Source of the DNA: Staphylococcus arlettae
Lineage (GTDB): Bacteria; Bacillota; Bacilli; Staphylococcales; Staphylococcaceae
Reading direction: 5' to 3'
Assembly: GCF_002902345.1 (NCBI RefSeq)
Contig: NZ_PPQB01000005.1
Coordinates: 105,537-169,536, forward strand
DNA: 64,000 nucleotides
This document shows positions 20,763 through 29,017 of this stretch, piece by piece. Numbering within the stretch: the stretch's first letter is position 1; each line of letters opens with the position of its first letter. The notes beneath the pieces are model-generated. The model made no database searches. It was not told the origin of the DNA and worked only from the letters and a program-made list of their open reading frames with translations. Position numbers and translations under genes: made by a program.

Positions 20763-20930
20763 ATTTTACCTCCTGAATCATACACTATAACTATATTATG
20801 AAAGGTATATTGCTTTTTTTCTAGTATATTGCTATCGTACTTTAGACTGATTTAGATATTTTCTTGTTTGAAACATAACTAAGTGATAAAATCTATAAGG
20901 AAGTATAAGGCAAAAAGAGTAGGTGAAAGC

Positions 20931-21551
20931 ATGTATAAATTTATTAGTTCAATTTTATATTGGATTATAGTGAAAATTAGTAAATCACTTGTTGTACAAG
21001 GTAAAGAACATATACCACAATTACATAGATATGTAGTCACTTGTACGCATGAAAGCTATAATGAAGTAATTATGTTAGGTATGTCTATTTACCCAAATCA
21101 AATTCATTATATGGCAAAAAAAGAATTATTTATAAATAAATGGTTTGGAAAGTTTTTAAAATCACTAAATGCATTTCCTGTAGATAGAGAAAATCCAGGA
21201 CCAAGTACGTTAAAACGACCGATTAAACTATTAAAAGAAAATAAAACAGTAGGTATTTTTCCAACAGGACAACGTGCAGAGTTTACTGAAGACGCTCCCT
21301 TAAAGCGAGGTGCAGTGACAATTGCTATGATGGGTGGAGCACCTATATTACCAGCTGCTTATGTAGGACCTAAAAAAATTAAAGGGCTGATTACGGATAC
21401 AGCACATATTAAATTTGGTGAACCTATTGAAACGAAAAATTTACCTAAATCAATGAAACGTAATGAAAAATTAGAATATTTAACAAAAGAATTAGAAAAT
21501 AGAACAAGACAATTACAAAATGAATTAAATGAATATGTAAACCAAAAGTAA
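20931..21551 (+). CDS. PlsC-like 1-acylglycerol-3-phosphate acyltransferase family protein
   Basis: A 206-residue membrane-associated acyltransferase of the PlsC/LPLAT family, probably acting in phospholipid synthesis. The family motifs are present but divergent: the catalytic HX4D box reads HESYNE (His40, Glu45), so glutamate replaces aspartate, and the usual FPEGTRS motif reads FPTGQRA. MAKKELFINKWFGKFL and NAFPVDRENPGPS match motif II. The ATG at 20931 is chosen over an in-frame GTG at 20883 because AGGTGA lies directly upstream of it and the shorter protein matches the family length. The acceptor substrate is uncertain. A terminator lies about 100 bases downstream. Confidence 0.82.
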   Translation: MYKFISSILYWIIVKISKSLVVQGKEHIPQLHRYVVTCTHESYNEVIMLGMSIYPNQIHYMAKKELFINKWFGKFLKSLNAFPVDRENPGPSTLKRPIKLLKENKTVGIFPTGQRAEFTEDAPLKRGAVTIAMMGGAPILPAAYVGPKKIKGLITDTAHIKFGEPIETKNLPKSMKRNEKLEYLTKELENRTRQLQNELNEYVNQK

Positions 21552-21622
21552 GTTATAATTTTCATTAATAAAATTAAAATTATGAAGATGGTGCGATTTT
21601 GAATTTAATTGTGTTATTATGA

Positions 21623-21634
21623 AATTGTACAATT
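21623..21634. promoter_or_regulatory. 12-bp perfect palindrome upstream of nagE
   Basis: AATTGTACAATT is a perfect palindrome overlapping a possible -10 box (TACAAT, 21628-21633) with a weak -35 (TTAATT, 21605-21610). It is a possible repressor operator; the protein is unknown. Confidence 0.4.
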
Positions 21635-21652
21635 ATGTATTAAATGCATCAT

Positions 21653-21687
21653 GACCACGTGTTAAATTTGTACACGTGGTCTTTTTT
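21653..21687 (+). terminator. Hairpin terminator between the acyltransferase gene and nagE
   Basis: GACCACGTGT (21653-21662) pairs with ACACGTGGTC (21672-21681), followed by a T-run. It ends only about 37 bases before nagE, so it either ends the upstream transcript or acts as a leader terminator. Confidence 0.85.
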
Positions 21688-21723
21688 GGGGAAAAGATAA
21701 TTATAGAGGAATGAGGGGATTTT

Positions 21724-23199
21724 ATGTACAATTTCTTCCAGCGTTTAGGTAGGTCGTTAATGTTACCTGTTGCTGTGTTACCGGCAGCTGCAATAATAAC
21801 AGGTATAGGGAATGCGCTAGCGGCAATTGGCATCTTACCACATGTTGCCACATTTTTTACGAATGCAGGGTCGACGATACTTGAACAATTGGGTATTTTA
21901 TTTGCGGTCGGTGTAGCATTAGGAATGGCTAAGAAAAATGATGGAGCAGTAGCTTTAGCAGCTGTCGTAGGTTTCTTTTTAACGACAGTCGTATTAAGTC
22001 CTGCCAAATTGGCACCATTATTAGGTGTTAAAGAAACGGGCGTTGATAAAGCGTTTGAGCAAATGAATAATGCGAATGTTTTTATAGGATTAATTGTAGG
22101 ACTAGTTGCAGCATATGCTTATAATAAATTTAGCCAAACAGAATTACCTACAGCTTTATCGTTCTTTAGTGGTAAACGTTTGGTGCCAATTATGACAGCT
22201 TTCTTTAGTATTATTTTAGCTGTAGTGTTGTTGTTTGCATGGCCATATATTTATAATGCAATCGTAGCATTTGGTATGTGGATTATGGGCTTTGGTCCTA
22301 CTGGTGCATTTATTTACGGCTTCTTTAATAGATTATTAATACCTACAGGACTACATCATGCTTTAAATTCAGTATTTTGGTTTGATCTAGCAGGTATCAA
22401 TGATATGGCTAAGTTCCAAACGGGTGAAGGTGCAGTAAAAGGTGAAACAGGACGATATATGGCTGGTTTCTTCCCAGTTATGATGTTCGGTGTGCCTGCC
22501 GCTGCATTAGCTATGTACCATACTGCTGAAAGTAAGCAGAAAAAGCGTGTGTATGGCTTGATGTTCGCAGGGGCCATATCAGCGTTTTTTGTAGGTGTGA
22601 CAGAACCAATTGAATTTTCATTTATGTTTGTTGCTCCGATATTATTTGTTATACATGCCTTTTTAACAGGACTGTCATTATTTATTGCAGCATTATTCCA
22701 ATGGACTGCCGGCTTCACCTTTAGTGCAGGATTAATAGACTATGTTTTATCGTTAATTAATCCGAATGCTAATCAACCATGGATGTTGTTAGTACAAGGT
22801 ATTGTATTTTTTGTTATTTATTATGTTGTCTTTAGAGTAGCAATTAAAGTATTGAAACTTAATACACCTGGTAGAGGAGATAATCTTTTAGCAGATCCAA
22901 CGAGTGAAACAGATGCAAAGCAAGCAGATGAAAACACAAACTCAAATGACCGTAAATATAGTCAAACAGCTATACAAATAATTGAAGGACTTGGTGGTAA
23001 AGAAAATATTACTTCTTTAACAAACTGTGCAACACGTTTACGTATGGAACTAAATGATAATGATGTACTTGATGAATCTAAAATTAAAGCTGCAGGTGCA
23101 GTAGGTGTTACAAAAAGTGGAAAGCATAATGTACAAGTCATTATCGGTACTCATGTGCAGCAAGTCGCAGATGAAATTGAAATGAAGATGGAACAATAA
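21724..23199 (+). CDS. nagE: PTS transporter subunit EIICB, N-acetylglucosamine/glucose type
   Basis: A 491-residue sugar permease of the glucose superfamily. The EIIC membrane domain occupies about residues 1-385, with the sugar-site motifs FIYGFFNRLLIPTGLHHALN and GVTEPIEFSFMF. A linker leads to an EIIB domain (about 410-490) with the phosphorylated cysteine Cys435 in TSLTNCATRLRMEL. There is no EIIA domain, so phosphate must come from a separate EIIA-Glc protein. Best resemblance is to the staphylococcal N-acetylglucosamine-type NagE, but glucose cannot be excluded from sequence. It is monocistronic, with a hairpin just upstream and a strong terminator downstream. Confidence 0.9.
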   Translation: MYNFFQRLGRSLMLPVAVLPAAAIITGIGNALAAIGILPHVATFFTNAGSTILEQLGILFAVGVALGMAKKNDGAVALAAVVGFFLTTVVLSPAKLAPLLGVKETGVDKAFEQMNNANVFIGLIVGLVAAYAYNKFSQTELPTALSFFSGKRLVPIMTAFFSIILAVVLLFAWPYIYNAIVAFGMWIMGFGPTGAFIYGFFNRLLIPTGLHHALNSVFWFDLAGINDMAKFQTGEGAVKGETGRYMAGFFPVMMFGVPAAALAMYHTAESKQKKRVYGLMFAGAISAFFVGVTEPIEFSFMFVAPILFVIHAFLTGLSLFIAALFQWTAGFTFSAGLIDYVLSLINPNANQPWMLLVQGIVFFVIYYVVFRVAIKVLKLNTPGRGDNLLADPTSETDAKQADENTNSNDRKYSQTAIQIIEGLGGKENITSLTNCATRLRMELNDNDVLDESKIKAAGAVGVTKSGKHNVQVIIGTHVQQVADEIEMKMEQ

Positions 23200-23213
23200 A
23201 TAGCATAATTTAA

Positions 23214-23247
23214 AGAAGAGCAAATGATTAAATTCATTTGCTCTTCT
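23214..23247 (+). terminator. nagE terminator
   Basis: AGAAGAGCAAATGA (23214-23227) pairs perfectly with TCATTTGCTCTTCT (23234-23247). Confidence 0.88.
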
Positions 23248-23307
23248 ATGTATAAAATAGTAAAATTGTGTGGTATCAGAATTTTCTGAATTAGGAGAGT
23301 GAGTAAG

Positions 23308-24429
23308 ATGAAATCAGTATTGTTTGATGTTGATGGCGTCTTTCTAAGTGAAGAAAGGTGCTTTGATGTTTCAGCGTTAACTGTATATGAAATATTAATG
23401 GATGACGCGTTTTTAGGTCTTGATCCATCAGTTGATTTTAAGACATTAACTGACGATAATATTCAAGACATAAGAAGTAAAATATTTGATAACGACAAGA
23501 TTCTAGAAAAGTTGAAATCATTAGGACTTAATTCAAATTGGGATATGCTTTTTGTTGTAACTGCATTACATTTTATTGATGTCTGCAAACAGTTAACAAG
23601 TATACAATTAGCAGAAGTGCTAGATGATCAAAAATTTAACCAAACTACATTACAAAGTATTGGTTCTGCTGTTTCTGACGTCACACTAGATTATTCAGCA
23701 CCACTCACATTTTTAGATAAGGTGCAACCAGGAAAAGATTTTATTTATCAAGCATTAATAGAACATGCTGCTACTACTTTACATACGTCTAAAACTGCTT
23801 TATTTGAATTAAAAAGTGCGTTTTGGACATTAGCACAAGAAGTCTATCAAGAATGGTATCTCGGTTATAAGTTATTTGCTGAAGTTGAACAAAAAACTAA
23901 TCGTACGGACTACAAGCAAGGGTATATTTATAATGAAGTCGTTTTACGCCCTCTCGATGAGATTAAAACATTATTAGAGGATTTAAAAACGGCGGGCTAT
24001 CAAATTGCAATTGCTACAGGACGTCCACGCACTGAAACTATCGTTCCCTTTGAAACAATTCACATAAAGGAATTATTTGATGATGAACATATTGTAACTG
24101 CGAGTGAAGTACTAATCGCAGAAGATTTATATCCAGAATTAAAACCATTAGGTAAACCCAATCCATTTAGTTATTTAGCAACACTAGAAGGTAACGATCA
24201 ATCTAAATATCAACATTATGCTTCTAATCAAGAGAATCGCGTAAATAAAGATGATGTTTATATAGTAGGGGATTCCTTGGCAGATTTACTGAGTGCTAAA
24301 AAAATTGGCGCGACATTTATTGGGCCACTTACAGGGTTGAAAGGCCAAAATGCACGTGAAGAGTTAGAAGCTTATGAAGCGGATTATATTATTAACCATG
24401 TAGGTGAAGTTAGAAATATTTTATTATAA
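23308..24429 (+). CDS. HAD-superfamily hydrolase
   Basis: A 373-residue HAD phosphatase-like protein. Motif I is LFDVDGVFL at the N-terminus, with nucleophile Asp and general acid Asp in DVDG. A large all-helical cap (about residues 15-215) follows, then motif II in IAIATGRPRTET (about 230-240) and motif IV in YIVGDSLADLLSAKKIGATFIG (about 320-340). The substrate is unknown. The gene converges with serA and its predicted aminotransferase partner, so a role as a missing phosphoserine phosphatase is possible but unproven. The ATG at 23308, with TAGGAG 10 bases upstream, is preferred over GTG at 23299. AATTTTCTGAA at 23280-23290 partly resembles a CodY box. Confidence 0.85.
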   Translation: MKSVLFDVDGVFLSEERCFDVSALTVYEILMDDAFLGLDPSVDFKTLTDDNIQDIRSKIFDNDKILEKLKSLGLNSNWDMLFVVTALHFIDVCKQLTSIQLAEVLDDQKFNQTTLQSIGSAVSDVTLDYSAPLTFLDKVQPGKDFIYQALIEHAATTLHTSKTALFELKSAFWTLAQEVYQEWYLGYKLFAEVEQKTNRTDYKQGYIYNEVVLRPLDEIKTLLEDLKTAGYQIAIATGRPRTETIVPFETIHIKELFDDEHIVTASEVLIAEDLYPELKPLGKPNPFSYLATLEGNDQSKYQHYASNQENRVNKDDVYIVGDSLADLLSAKKIGATFIGPLTGLKGQNAREELEAYEADYIINHVGEVRNILL

Positions 24430-24487
24430 AGTGTAAATATAAGTACGAACTTTATAGTGATAGTGTGAATATAAACTCAAGAAAAAT

Positions 24488-24514
24488 GACCCTTCATTAA
24501 TTATATGAAGGGTC
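24488..24514 (+). terminator. HAD hydrolase gene terminator
   Basis: GACCCTTCAT (24488-24497) pairs with ATGAAGGGTC (24505-24514), followed by TTATTTTA. Confidence 0.85.
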
Positions 24515-24537
24515 TTATTTTACTTTCAAAAGTATAC

Positions 24538-24692
24538 TGATTTTGTAATGTGCTGTCGCCCAGGGGAATAGTAAATGTAAGGGTCTACAGTCTGGAACTA
24601 TACATCAGACAAGTATGCAAAGTCTAAATCTTTAGCATTCAAATATAAAGAGGACCAATCCAGATTAAGGATTAGTCCTCTTATTTTGAGAA
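24538..24692 (+). repeat. Structured intergenic repeat, copy A
   Basis: The stretch aligns with the reverse complement of 41026-41178 over its whole length, at roughly 70-75% identity by eye. Shared landmarks include GATTTTGTAAYGTGCTG, CAAGYATGC, AAATATAAAGAGGACYAATCC and GATTAGYCCTCTT. The right end is a hairpin (AGAGGACCAATCC with GGATTAGTCCTCT, about 24650-24682) ending in TTATTTT, so it can act as a terminator. It fills most of the 336-base gap between the convergent HAD and serA genes; the remainder (24515-24537 and 24693-24765) shows nothing else. Confidence 0.75.
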
Positions 24693-24765
24693 TGCGTATT
24701 TATGTCACAGTCTTTTTAGTGGAATAACTTATTTAAATAGTTTTTTGATTACCGAAATATAATGA

Positions 24766-26382
24766 TTAAATAGAATAATTAGTGCTGTGTTGCAAATCTA
24801 ATTGTACGTTACGGATTAAATTAAATCCTTCAATTTGGTATAAATCATTAATTATTTCTTCATTGACTGGATGGTCTACTGATAAAATCATTAAAGCATT
24901 TCCACCTTGGTTTGTACGGCCTAAATGCATTGAAGCAATATTTATGCCATATTCACCTAGAATTTGACCAGTTTTACCGACAATACCTGGACGGTCTGTG
25001 TGATTAACAATTAATTGATTTTTTTCAGGTTTAAAGTCGACAGGATAGTCGTTAATTCTAACTATGCGTGGGCCATAACCATTTAACACTGTGGCACCAA
25101 TTTTTATTTGAGTATCATTATTAGTTAAAGTTAATTCTATATAGTTACTAAAGCCATGACGTTTGGTATTTTTTTCTATATTATATGAGACACCTTGTTC
25201 ATTTAATAAAACAAGAGCATTGATTAAGTTAACACGTTCTGCTAAGTCTTGACTTAATACTGAACTTACTAAAGTACGCGTGATTAGACTAGTATCATCT
25301 AAAGCTATATCACCTTCATATTTAATGTGTAATTCACGTGGAGCTTTATCTAATAATTGAATACCAACTTCTCCAGTTAATTTACTTAATTCAATAAATG
25401 GTTTTACTTCTTCATGTGTTTCATCAAATGTCATGCGTGGTGCATTTACAGCATGTAAGACATTACCATTTTCAAAAATATCAATAATTTCATTAGCTAC
25501 TGATACTGCAACTTTTTCTTGCGCTTCGACTGTTGAAGCACCTAAATGAGGTGTAACAATAACTTTATCATGATTTGCGAAAGGTGACTCTGTAGCAGGT
25601 TCTGTTTCAAATACGTCTAGTGCTGCACTTTGAATTTGATCATTATTTAGTGCATCTAATAAAGCTGCTTCATCAATGATACCACCACGAGCAACATTGA
25701 TAATTTGTAAATTCGGCTTAGCTTTATCAAAGAATGCTTTACCAACGATACCTTTTGTTTTAGGCGTAAGTGGAGTATGCACCGTAACAAAATCGGCTTG
25801 TTCGGCTATTTCATCAACAGAAGCACGCGTAACTTCTAACTCTTTAGCTTTTTCTTCAGATAAGTATGGATCAAAAGCTAAAATTTTCATACCAAAGCTT
25901 TGAGCACGTTTGGCCACACCTATTCCTATTCTACCAGCACCTATAACACCTAAAGTTTTTGTGTATAATTCTGTACCGCGATACGCTTTACGATCCCATT
26001 TACCTTCTTGCAATGATTTATGAGCTTGAGGGATATTTCTAGCCATTGATAAAATCATTGCCATGGAATGTTCAGTAGCTGAGATAGTATTACCATCAGG
26101 AGCATTGATTACAATAATCCCATTTTTTGTTGCAGCATCAATATCTATGTTATCTACACCGACACCTGCACGTGCAATAACTTTTAAATTTTTGGCAGCT
26201 TCAATTACTTGTGCATTGACTTGAGTCTGACTACGTACAATTAAAGCTTCATAATTTCCAATTTCATCTATTAACTGTGCTTCAGTTAAATCTGTTGCAG
26301 TAGTTAAATCAAAATTAGAGTGTTCATGTAAACTAGCTAAACCTTCTGGTGAGATTGGATCAGATACTAAAATTTTATACAT
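24766..26382 (-). CDS. serA: D-3-phosphoglycerate dehydrogenase
   Basis: SerA oxidises 3-phosphoglycerate to 3-phosphohydroxypyruvate with NAD, the first step of serine synthesis. The 538 residues carry the 2-hydroxyacid dehydrogenase core with GVIGAGRIGIGVAKRA (NAD binding, about 145-160), NVARGGIIDEAAL with the catalytic Arg, ETEPATESPF with Glu, and the HLGAST His motif. They continue with an intervening substrate-binding domain and a C-terminal ACT domain (about 460-530, VNHTDRPGIVGKTG) that usually senses serine. Its ATG overlaps the end of the aminotransferase gene by 8 bases, so the pair is translationally coupled. Confidence 0.96.
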   Translation of the reverse strand: MYKILVSDPISPEGLASLHEHSNFDLTTATDLTEAQLIDEIGNYEALIVRSQTQVNAQVIEAAKNLKVIARAGVGVDNIDIDAATKNGIIVINAPDGNTISATEHSMAMILSMARNIPQAHKSLQEGKWDRKAYRGTELYTKTLGVIGAGRIGIGVAKRAQSFGMKILAFDPYLSEEKAKELEVTRASVDEIAEQADFVTVHTPLTPKTKGIVGKAFFDKAKPNLQIINVARGGIIDEAALLDALNNDQIQSAALDVFETEPATESPFANHDKVIVTPHLGASTVEAQEKVAVSVANEIIDIFENGNVLHAVNAPRMTFDETHEEVKPFIELSKLTGEVGIQLLDKAPRELHIKYEGDIALDDTSLITRTLVSSVLSQDLAERVNLINALVLLNEQGVSYNIEKNTKRHGFSNYIELTLTNNDTQIKIGATVLNGYGPRIVRINDYPVDFKPEKNQLIVNHTDRPGIVGKTGQILGEYGINIASMHLGRTNQGGNALMILSVDHPVNEEIINDLYQIEGFNLIRNVQLDLQHSTNYSI

Positions 26383-27535
26383 ATGCTTTTACTACCTCCA
26401 TATATTGTGTTAATGCTTTACCAATTAATGATGTATTTCTATATTCAGAAATGATAATTTCTAATGCAGAGACAACTTGTAAAATATCGAAAGGTGAAAT
26501 TTTACCCATGTGACCGATACGTAATATTTGTCCTTTTAAATGGCCTTGTCCGCCTGCAATAGTAATTGAGAAACGAGATTTCAATTCATTTTTAATATAT
26601 GCTAATTCATCTTTGCTTTGTGGTACAAAAGCTGTGACAGTAGGGGAAGCATATTGATCTTCTACTAGTAAGTCTAAATCTAATGCCTTAAGCGCACTTC
26701 TTAAACCGTCTCTAATGGCATAATGACGAGCAATTACATTATCAAAGCCTTCTTGTTCAACAAGTTGTGCATATGCGTTAACGCCTCTGAATAATGCAAC
26801 ATTAGGTGTGAAAGGTGTGGAGTTGTCGGCCAAAGATTTCAAATACTTATTAAAGTCTAAATAAAATCTAGGTGTTGTCACTTCACTGAATCGTTGTTTT
26901 GCTCTGTTATTATATGCAACAAATGCTAGTCCCGGAGGTAACATTATGGCTTTTTGACTACCTGATATTAAGACGTCGATATTGTCACGAGCAATATTAG
27001 CATCAACAGCACCAATACAACTGACACCATCAACAATGTAATAAATGTTCTCGTCAAATGATTTAAGTGCTGCGCCCAGTTCACCGACTGGATGTAATAC
27101 CGCGGTAGATGTTTCACAGTATTGACAATAAACAGCAGTAATATCGACGTTTAGTTCTGTTATGAAATCGATGAATGCAGGAACATCAACAGCCTGTCCC
27201 CATTCAACATCAAAGATATGTACGTTTTGGTAATATGTTTCGGCAATTTGTTTAAAGCGGTTGCCAAATGCACCAGAAACAATAATAACGATGTGATCAT
27301 CAGGATTAGCAATATTTAACATACTTGCCTCTAATGAACTCGTTCCGCTTGATGTTAAAATCATCACTTCGTTCTCTGTGCCAAAAACAGGTTTGATTGC
27401 TTGAAATGCTTCTTGTGCAATTGCTTCGAAATCACTTGATCGGTGACCGACCATTGGTTCTTGTGTTGCATGTAGTATTTCATCAGGTACAGGTGTAGGA
27501 CCTGGTGTTAGTAACAATGGATGATATTGTTTCAT
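26375..27535 (-). CDS. Class V PLP-dependent aminotransferase
   Basis: A 386-residue enzyme of the serine-pyruvate/alanine-glyoxylate type, often annotated as 42-kDa soluble hydrogenase subunit. Motifs include LLTPGPTPVPDEIL, the SSGTSSLEASMLN phosphate-binding loop and SGSQKAIMLPPGLAFV with the PLP-binding lysine at about residue 190. Overlap with serA suggests that it transaminates phosphohydroxypyruvate or otherwise works in serine synthesis in place of SerC; this is inference from context. The ATG at 27535 is preferred over an upstream TTG because GGGGG precedes it by about 8 bases and overlaps that TTG. A CodY-like box lies 41-55 bases upstream. Confidence 0.88.
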   Translation of the reverse strand: MKQYHPLLLTPGPTPVPDEILHATQEPMVGHRSSDFEAIAQEAFQAIKPVFGTENEVMILTSSGTSSLEASMLNIANPDDHIVIIVSGAFGNRFKQIAETYYQNVHIFDVEWGQAVDVPAFIDFITELNVDITAVYCQYCETSTAVLHPVGELGAALKSFDENIYYIVDGVSCIGAVDANIARDNIDVLISGSQKAIMLPPGLAFVAYNNRAKQRFSEVTTPRFYLDFNKYLKSLADNSTPFTPNVALFRGVNAYAQLVEQEGFDNVIARHYAIRDGLRSALKALDLDLLVEDQYASPTVTAFVPQSKDELAYIKNELKSRFSITIAGGQGHLKGQILRIGHMGKISPFDILQVVSALEIIISEYRNTSLIGKALTQYMEVVKAYV

Positions 27536-27575
27536 TTCAAATTCCCCCAATACTCAAGATTTTTCAAGTTTAGCA

Positions 27576-27590
27576 AATTTTCAGACAATA
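27576..27590. promoter_or_regulatory. CodY-like box upstream of the aminotransferase-serA operon
   Basis: AATTTTCAGACAATA matches AATTTTCWGAAAATT at 13 of 15 positions. It lies 41 bases before the first start codon of the minus-strand operon, so serine synthesis may be repressed when GTP and branched-chain amino acids are plentiful. Confidence 0.55.
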
Positions 27591-27622
27591 TAAAAGTGCA
27601 AAAGTGAACATTAATAGAAAAG

Positions 27623-27653
27623 AACCCCTAAAAAAGAGGCTTTGAAAGGGGTT
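27623..27653 (-). terminator. Weak terminator after the osmC gene
   Basis: AACCCCT (27623-27629) pairs with AGGGGTT (27647-27653). On the minus strand the stem is followed by CTTTTCTATT. Confidence 0.5.
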
Positions 27654-27701
27654 ACATTGTGATGGTTTACACGTTTGTGAAATTAAAAATATTTTTTTAT
27701 T

Positions 27702-28142
27702 TTATTTGACGGAACATTCTATTTTCACAGCAACGTTCCCTCGTATTGAGTTTGAAATCATACAATTATTGTCTGCAATCTTTAGTAATTTCGATAATTT
27801 ATTGTTCAACATTTCTTTTTCTGAATCATCAATATCAATAATAGGATAATGTGTAATTGTATCCATTTTGAATTTTCCTTGTTCGAAAATGGCAGTGCCT
27901 ATTGATTCTTGAGTTATGGCGATTTGATGAAAACCGGAACGTTCTAATACAGCAGCCAAAGAAATGATATAACAAGATGAAGCTGCAGAAACTAGTAATT
28001 CGTCAGGATTAGTACCTGTTCCATTACCACCTAATCCAGCTGGAATAGAGATAGGGGCATTGATGACATCTCCCTCAGTATTACCAACTGATTCTCTTCC
28101 GCCTTCCCAAGTAGTAGTGACTTTAAAATCATGTTTAACCAT
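27702..28142 (-). CDS. OsmC/Ohr family peroxide-reductase-like protein
   Basis: A 146-residue OsmC/Ohr-fold protein, probably a thiol peroxidase for organic hydroperoxides. The two expected redox cysteines are present: Cys57 in VSAASSCYIISL and Cys127 in ADNNCMISNS. The N-terminal GGNGTGTNPDELL region supplies the usual active-site Arg/Glu environment of the fold. Which subfamily (Ohr, OsmC or YhfA) it belongs to is unclear. It is a single minus-strand gene divergent from the GDPD gene with an 81-base gap, which must hold both promoters. GGAGG precedes the ATG on the minus strand. Confidence 0.85.
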   Translation of the reverse strand: MVKHDFKVTTTWEGGRESVGNTEGDVINAPISIPAGLGGNGTGTNPDELLVSAASSCYIISLAAVLERSGFHQIAITQESIGTAIFEQGKFKMDTITHYPIIDIDDSEKEMLNNKLSKLLKIADNNCMISNSIRGNVAVKIECSVK

Positions 28143-28223
28143 ATTGATGTTACCTCCATAAAAGATATGATATTTTTAGTGTAGGCGATAAATGAATAGA
28201 AAGAAAGAGGAGTGACTTGAAAC

Positions 28224-28961
28224 ATGGGGTCTAATGAATGTTTAGTAATTGCCCATCGTGGTTTGGCGGCAACTTATCCTGAAAACACTTTAAAAGGCAT
28301 TGAAGCAGCGTTGCAATTAAATATCGATTTTTTAGAAATAGATGTACATAAAACGAAAGACAATGAGTTGGTAGTGATCCATGATGATACAATTGATCGT
28401 ACTTCTAATGGTAGTGGTCGAATACAAGATTATACATTAGCGGAGTTAAAAAAGTATGATTTTGGAAGTTGGAAAGGGGAGGAATTTGCAGGTTTAACTA
28501 TTCCAACGTTGACGGAAGTTTTAGATATGGTTGTGCAATATAATCAAAAGTTACTTATTGAAGTGAAAAAGCCTAAACAATATCCCGGCATAGAGGATTT
28601 GTTAATATCAATGTTAACAGAACACAAAATAGCTACAGAAGATGTAGTAATTCAGTCTTTCGATAAAAAAAGTATGAAGTATATTGCCTCACTTACAATA
28701 GGACATCAATTAGGTGTGTTGTTAAGTAGAAAAAGATACTGGTATCAAAAACCTGACTTCAAGGCACTGGCCGAATATGCTACTTTTGCAAACCCAGACT
28801 TTAAGTTGGCAACTGCAGAATTTGTGCAACAAGCACATGAACATAAGCTTTTAGTTGCTCCATACACTGTGAATGACTTAACAACTAAAGACCAACTATT
28901 AACTGCAGGTGTTGACGGTATTATTTCTGACGCACCAAATATGCTATTCAATATCGAGTAA
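28224..28961 (+). CDS. Glycerophosphodiester phosphodiesterase
   Basis: A 245-residue cytoplasmic GDPD-family TIM barrel that cleaves glycerophosphodiesters to glycerol-3-phosphate and an alcohol. The active-site residues are visible: His11-Arg12 in AHRG, Glu38 and Asp40 in LEIDVHKTKD and His53 in VIHDDTIDRT. NGSGRIQDYTLAELKKYDFG and the C-terminal GVDGIISDAPNML are also typical. There is no signal peptide, unlike the secreted GlpQ. The last codons form the left arm of the terminator. An AGGAG motif lies 11 bases before the ATG. Confidence 0.93.
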   Translation: MGSNECLVIAHRGLAATYPENTLKGIEAALQLNIDFLEIDVHKTKDNELVVIHDDTIDRTSNGSGRIQDYTLAELKKYDFGSWKGEEFAGLTIPTLTEVLDMVVQYNQKLLIEVKKPKQYPGIEDLLISMLTEHKIATEDVVIQSFDKKSMKYIASLTIGHQLGVLLSRKRYWYQKPDFKALAEYATFANPDFKLATAEFVQQAHEHKLLVAPYTVNDLTTKDQLLTAGVDGIISDAPNMLFNIE

Positions 28962-28986
28962 TTTGATATTGAATAGCATATTTTTG
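28938..28986 (+). terminator. Terminator whose 5' arm is inside the GDPD coding sequence
   Basis: A perfect 18-bp stem pairs 28938-28955 with 28965-28982 across a 9-base loop that contains the TAA stop; TTTTTG follows. Confidence 0.9.
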
Positions 28987-29017
28987 TGATATTAATGTTA
29001 GTTACATCATTATTAGT

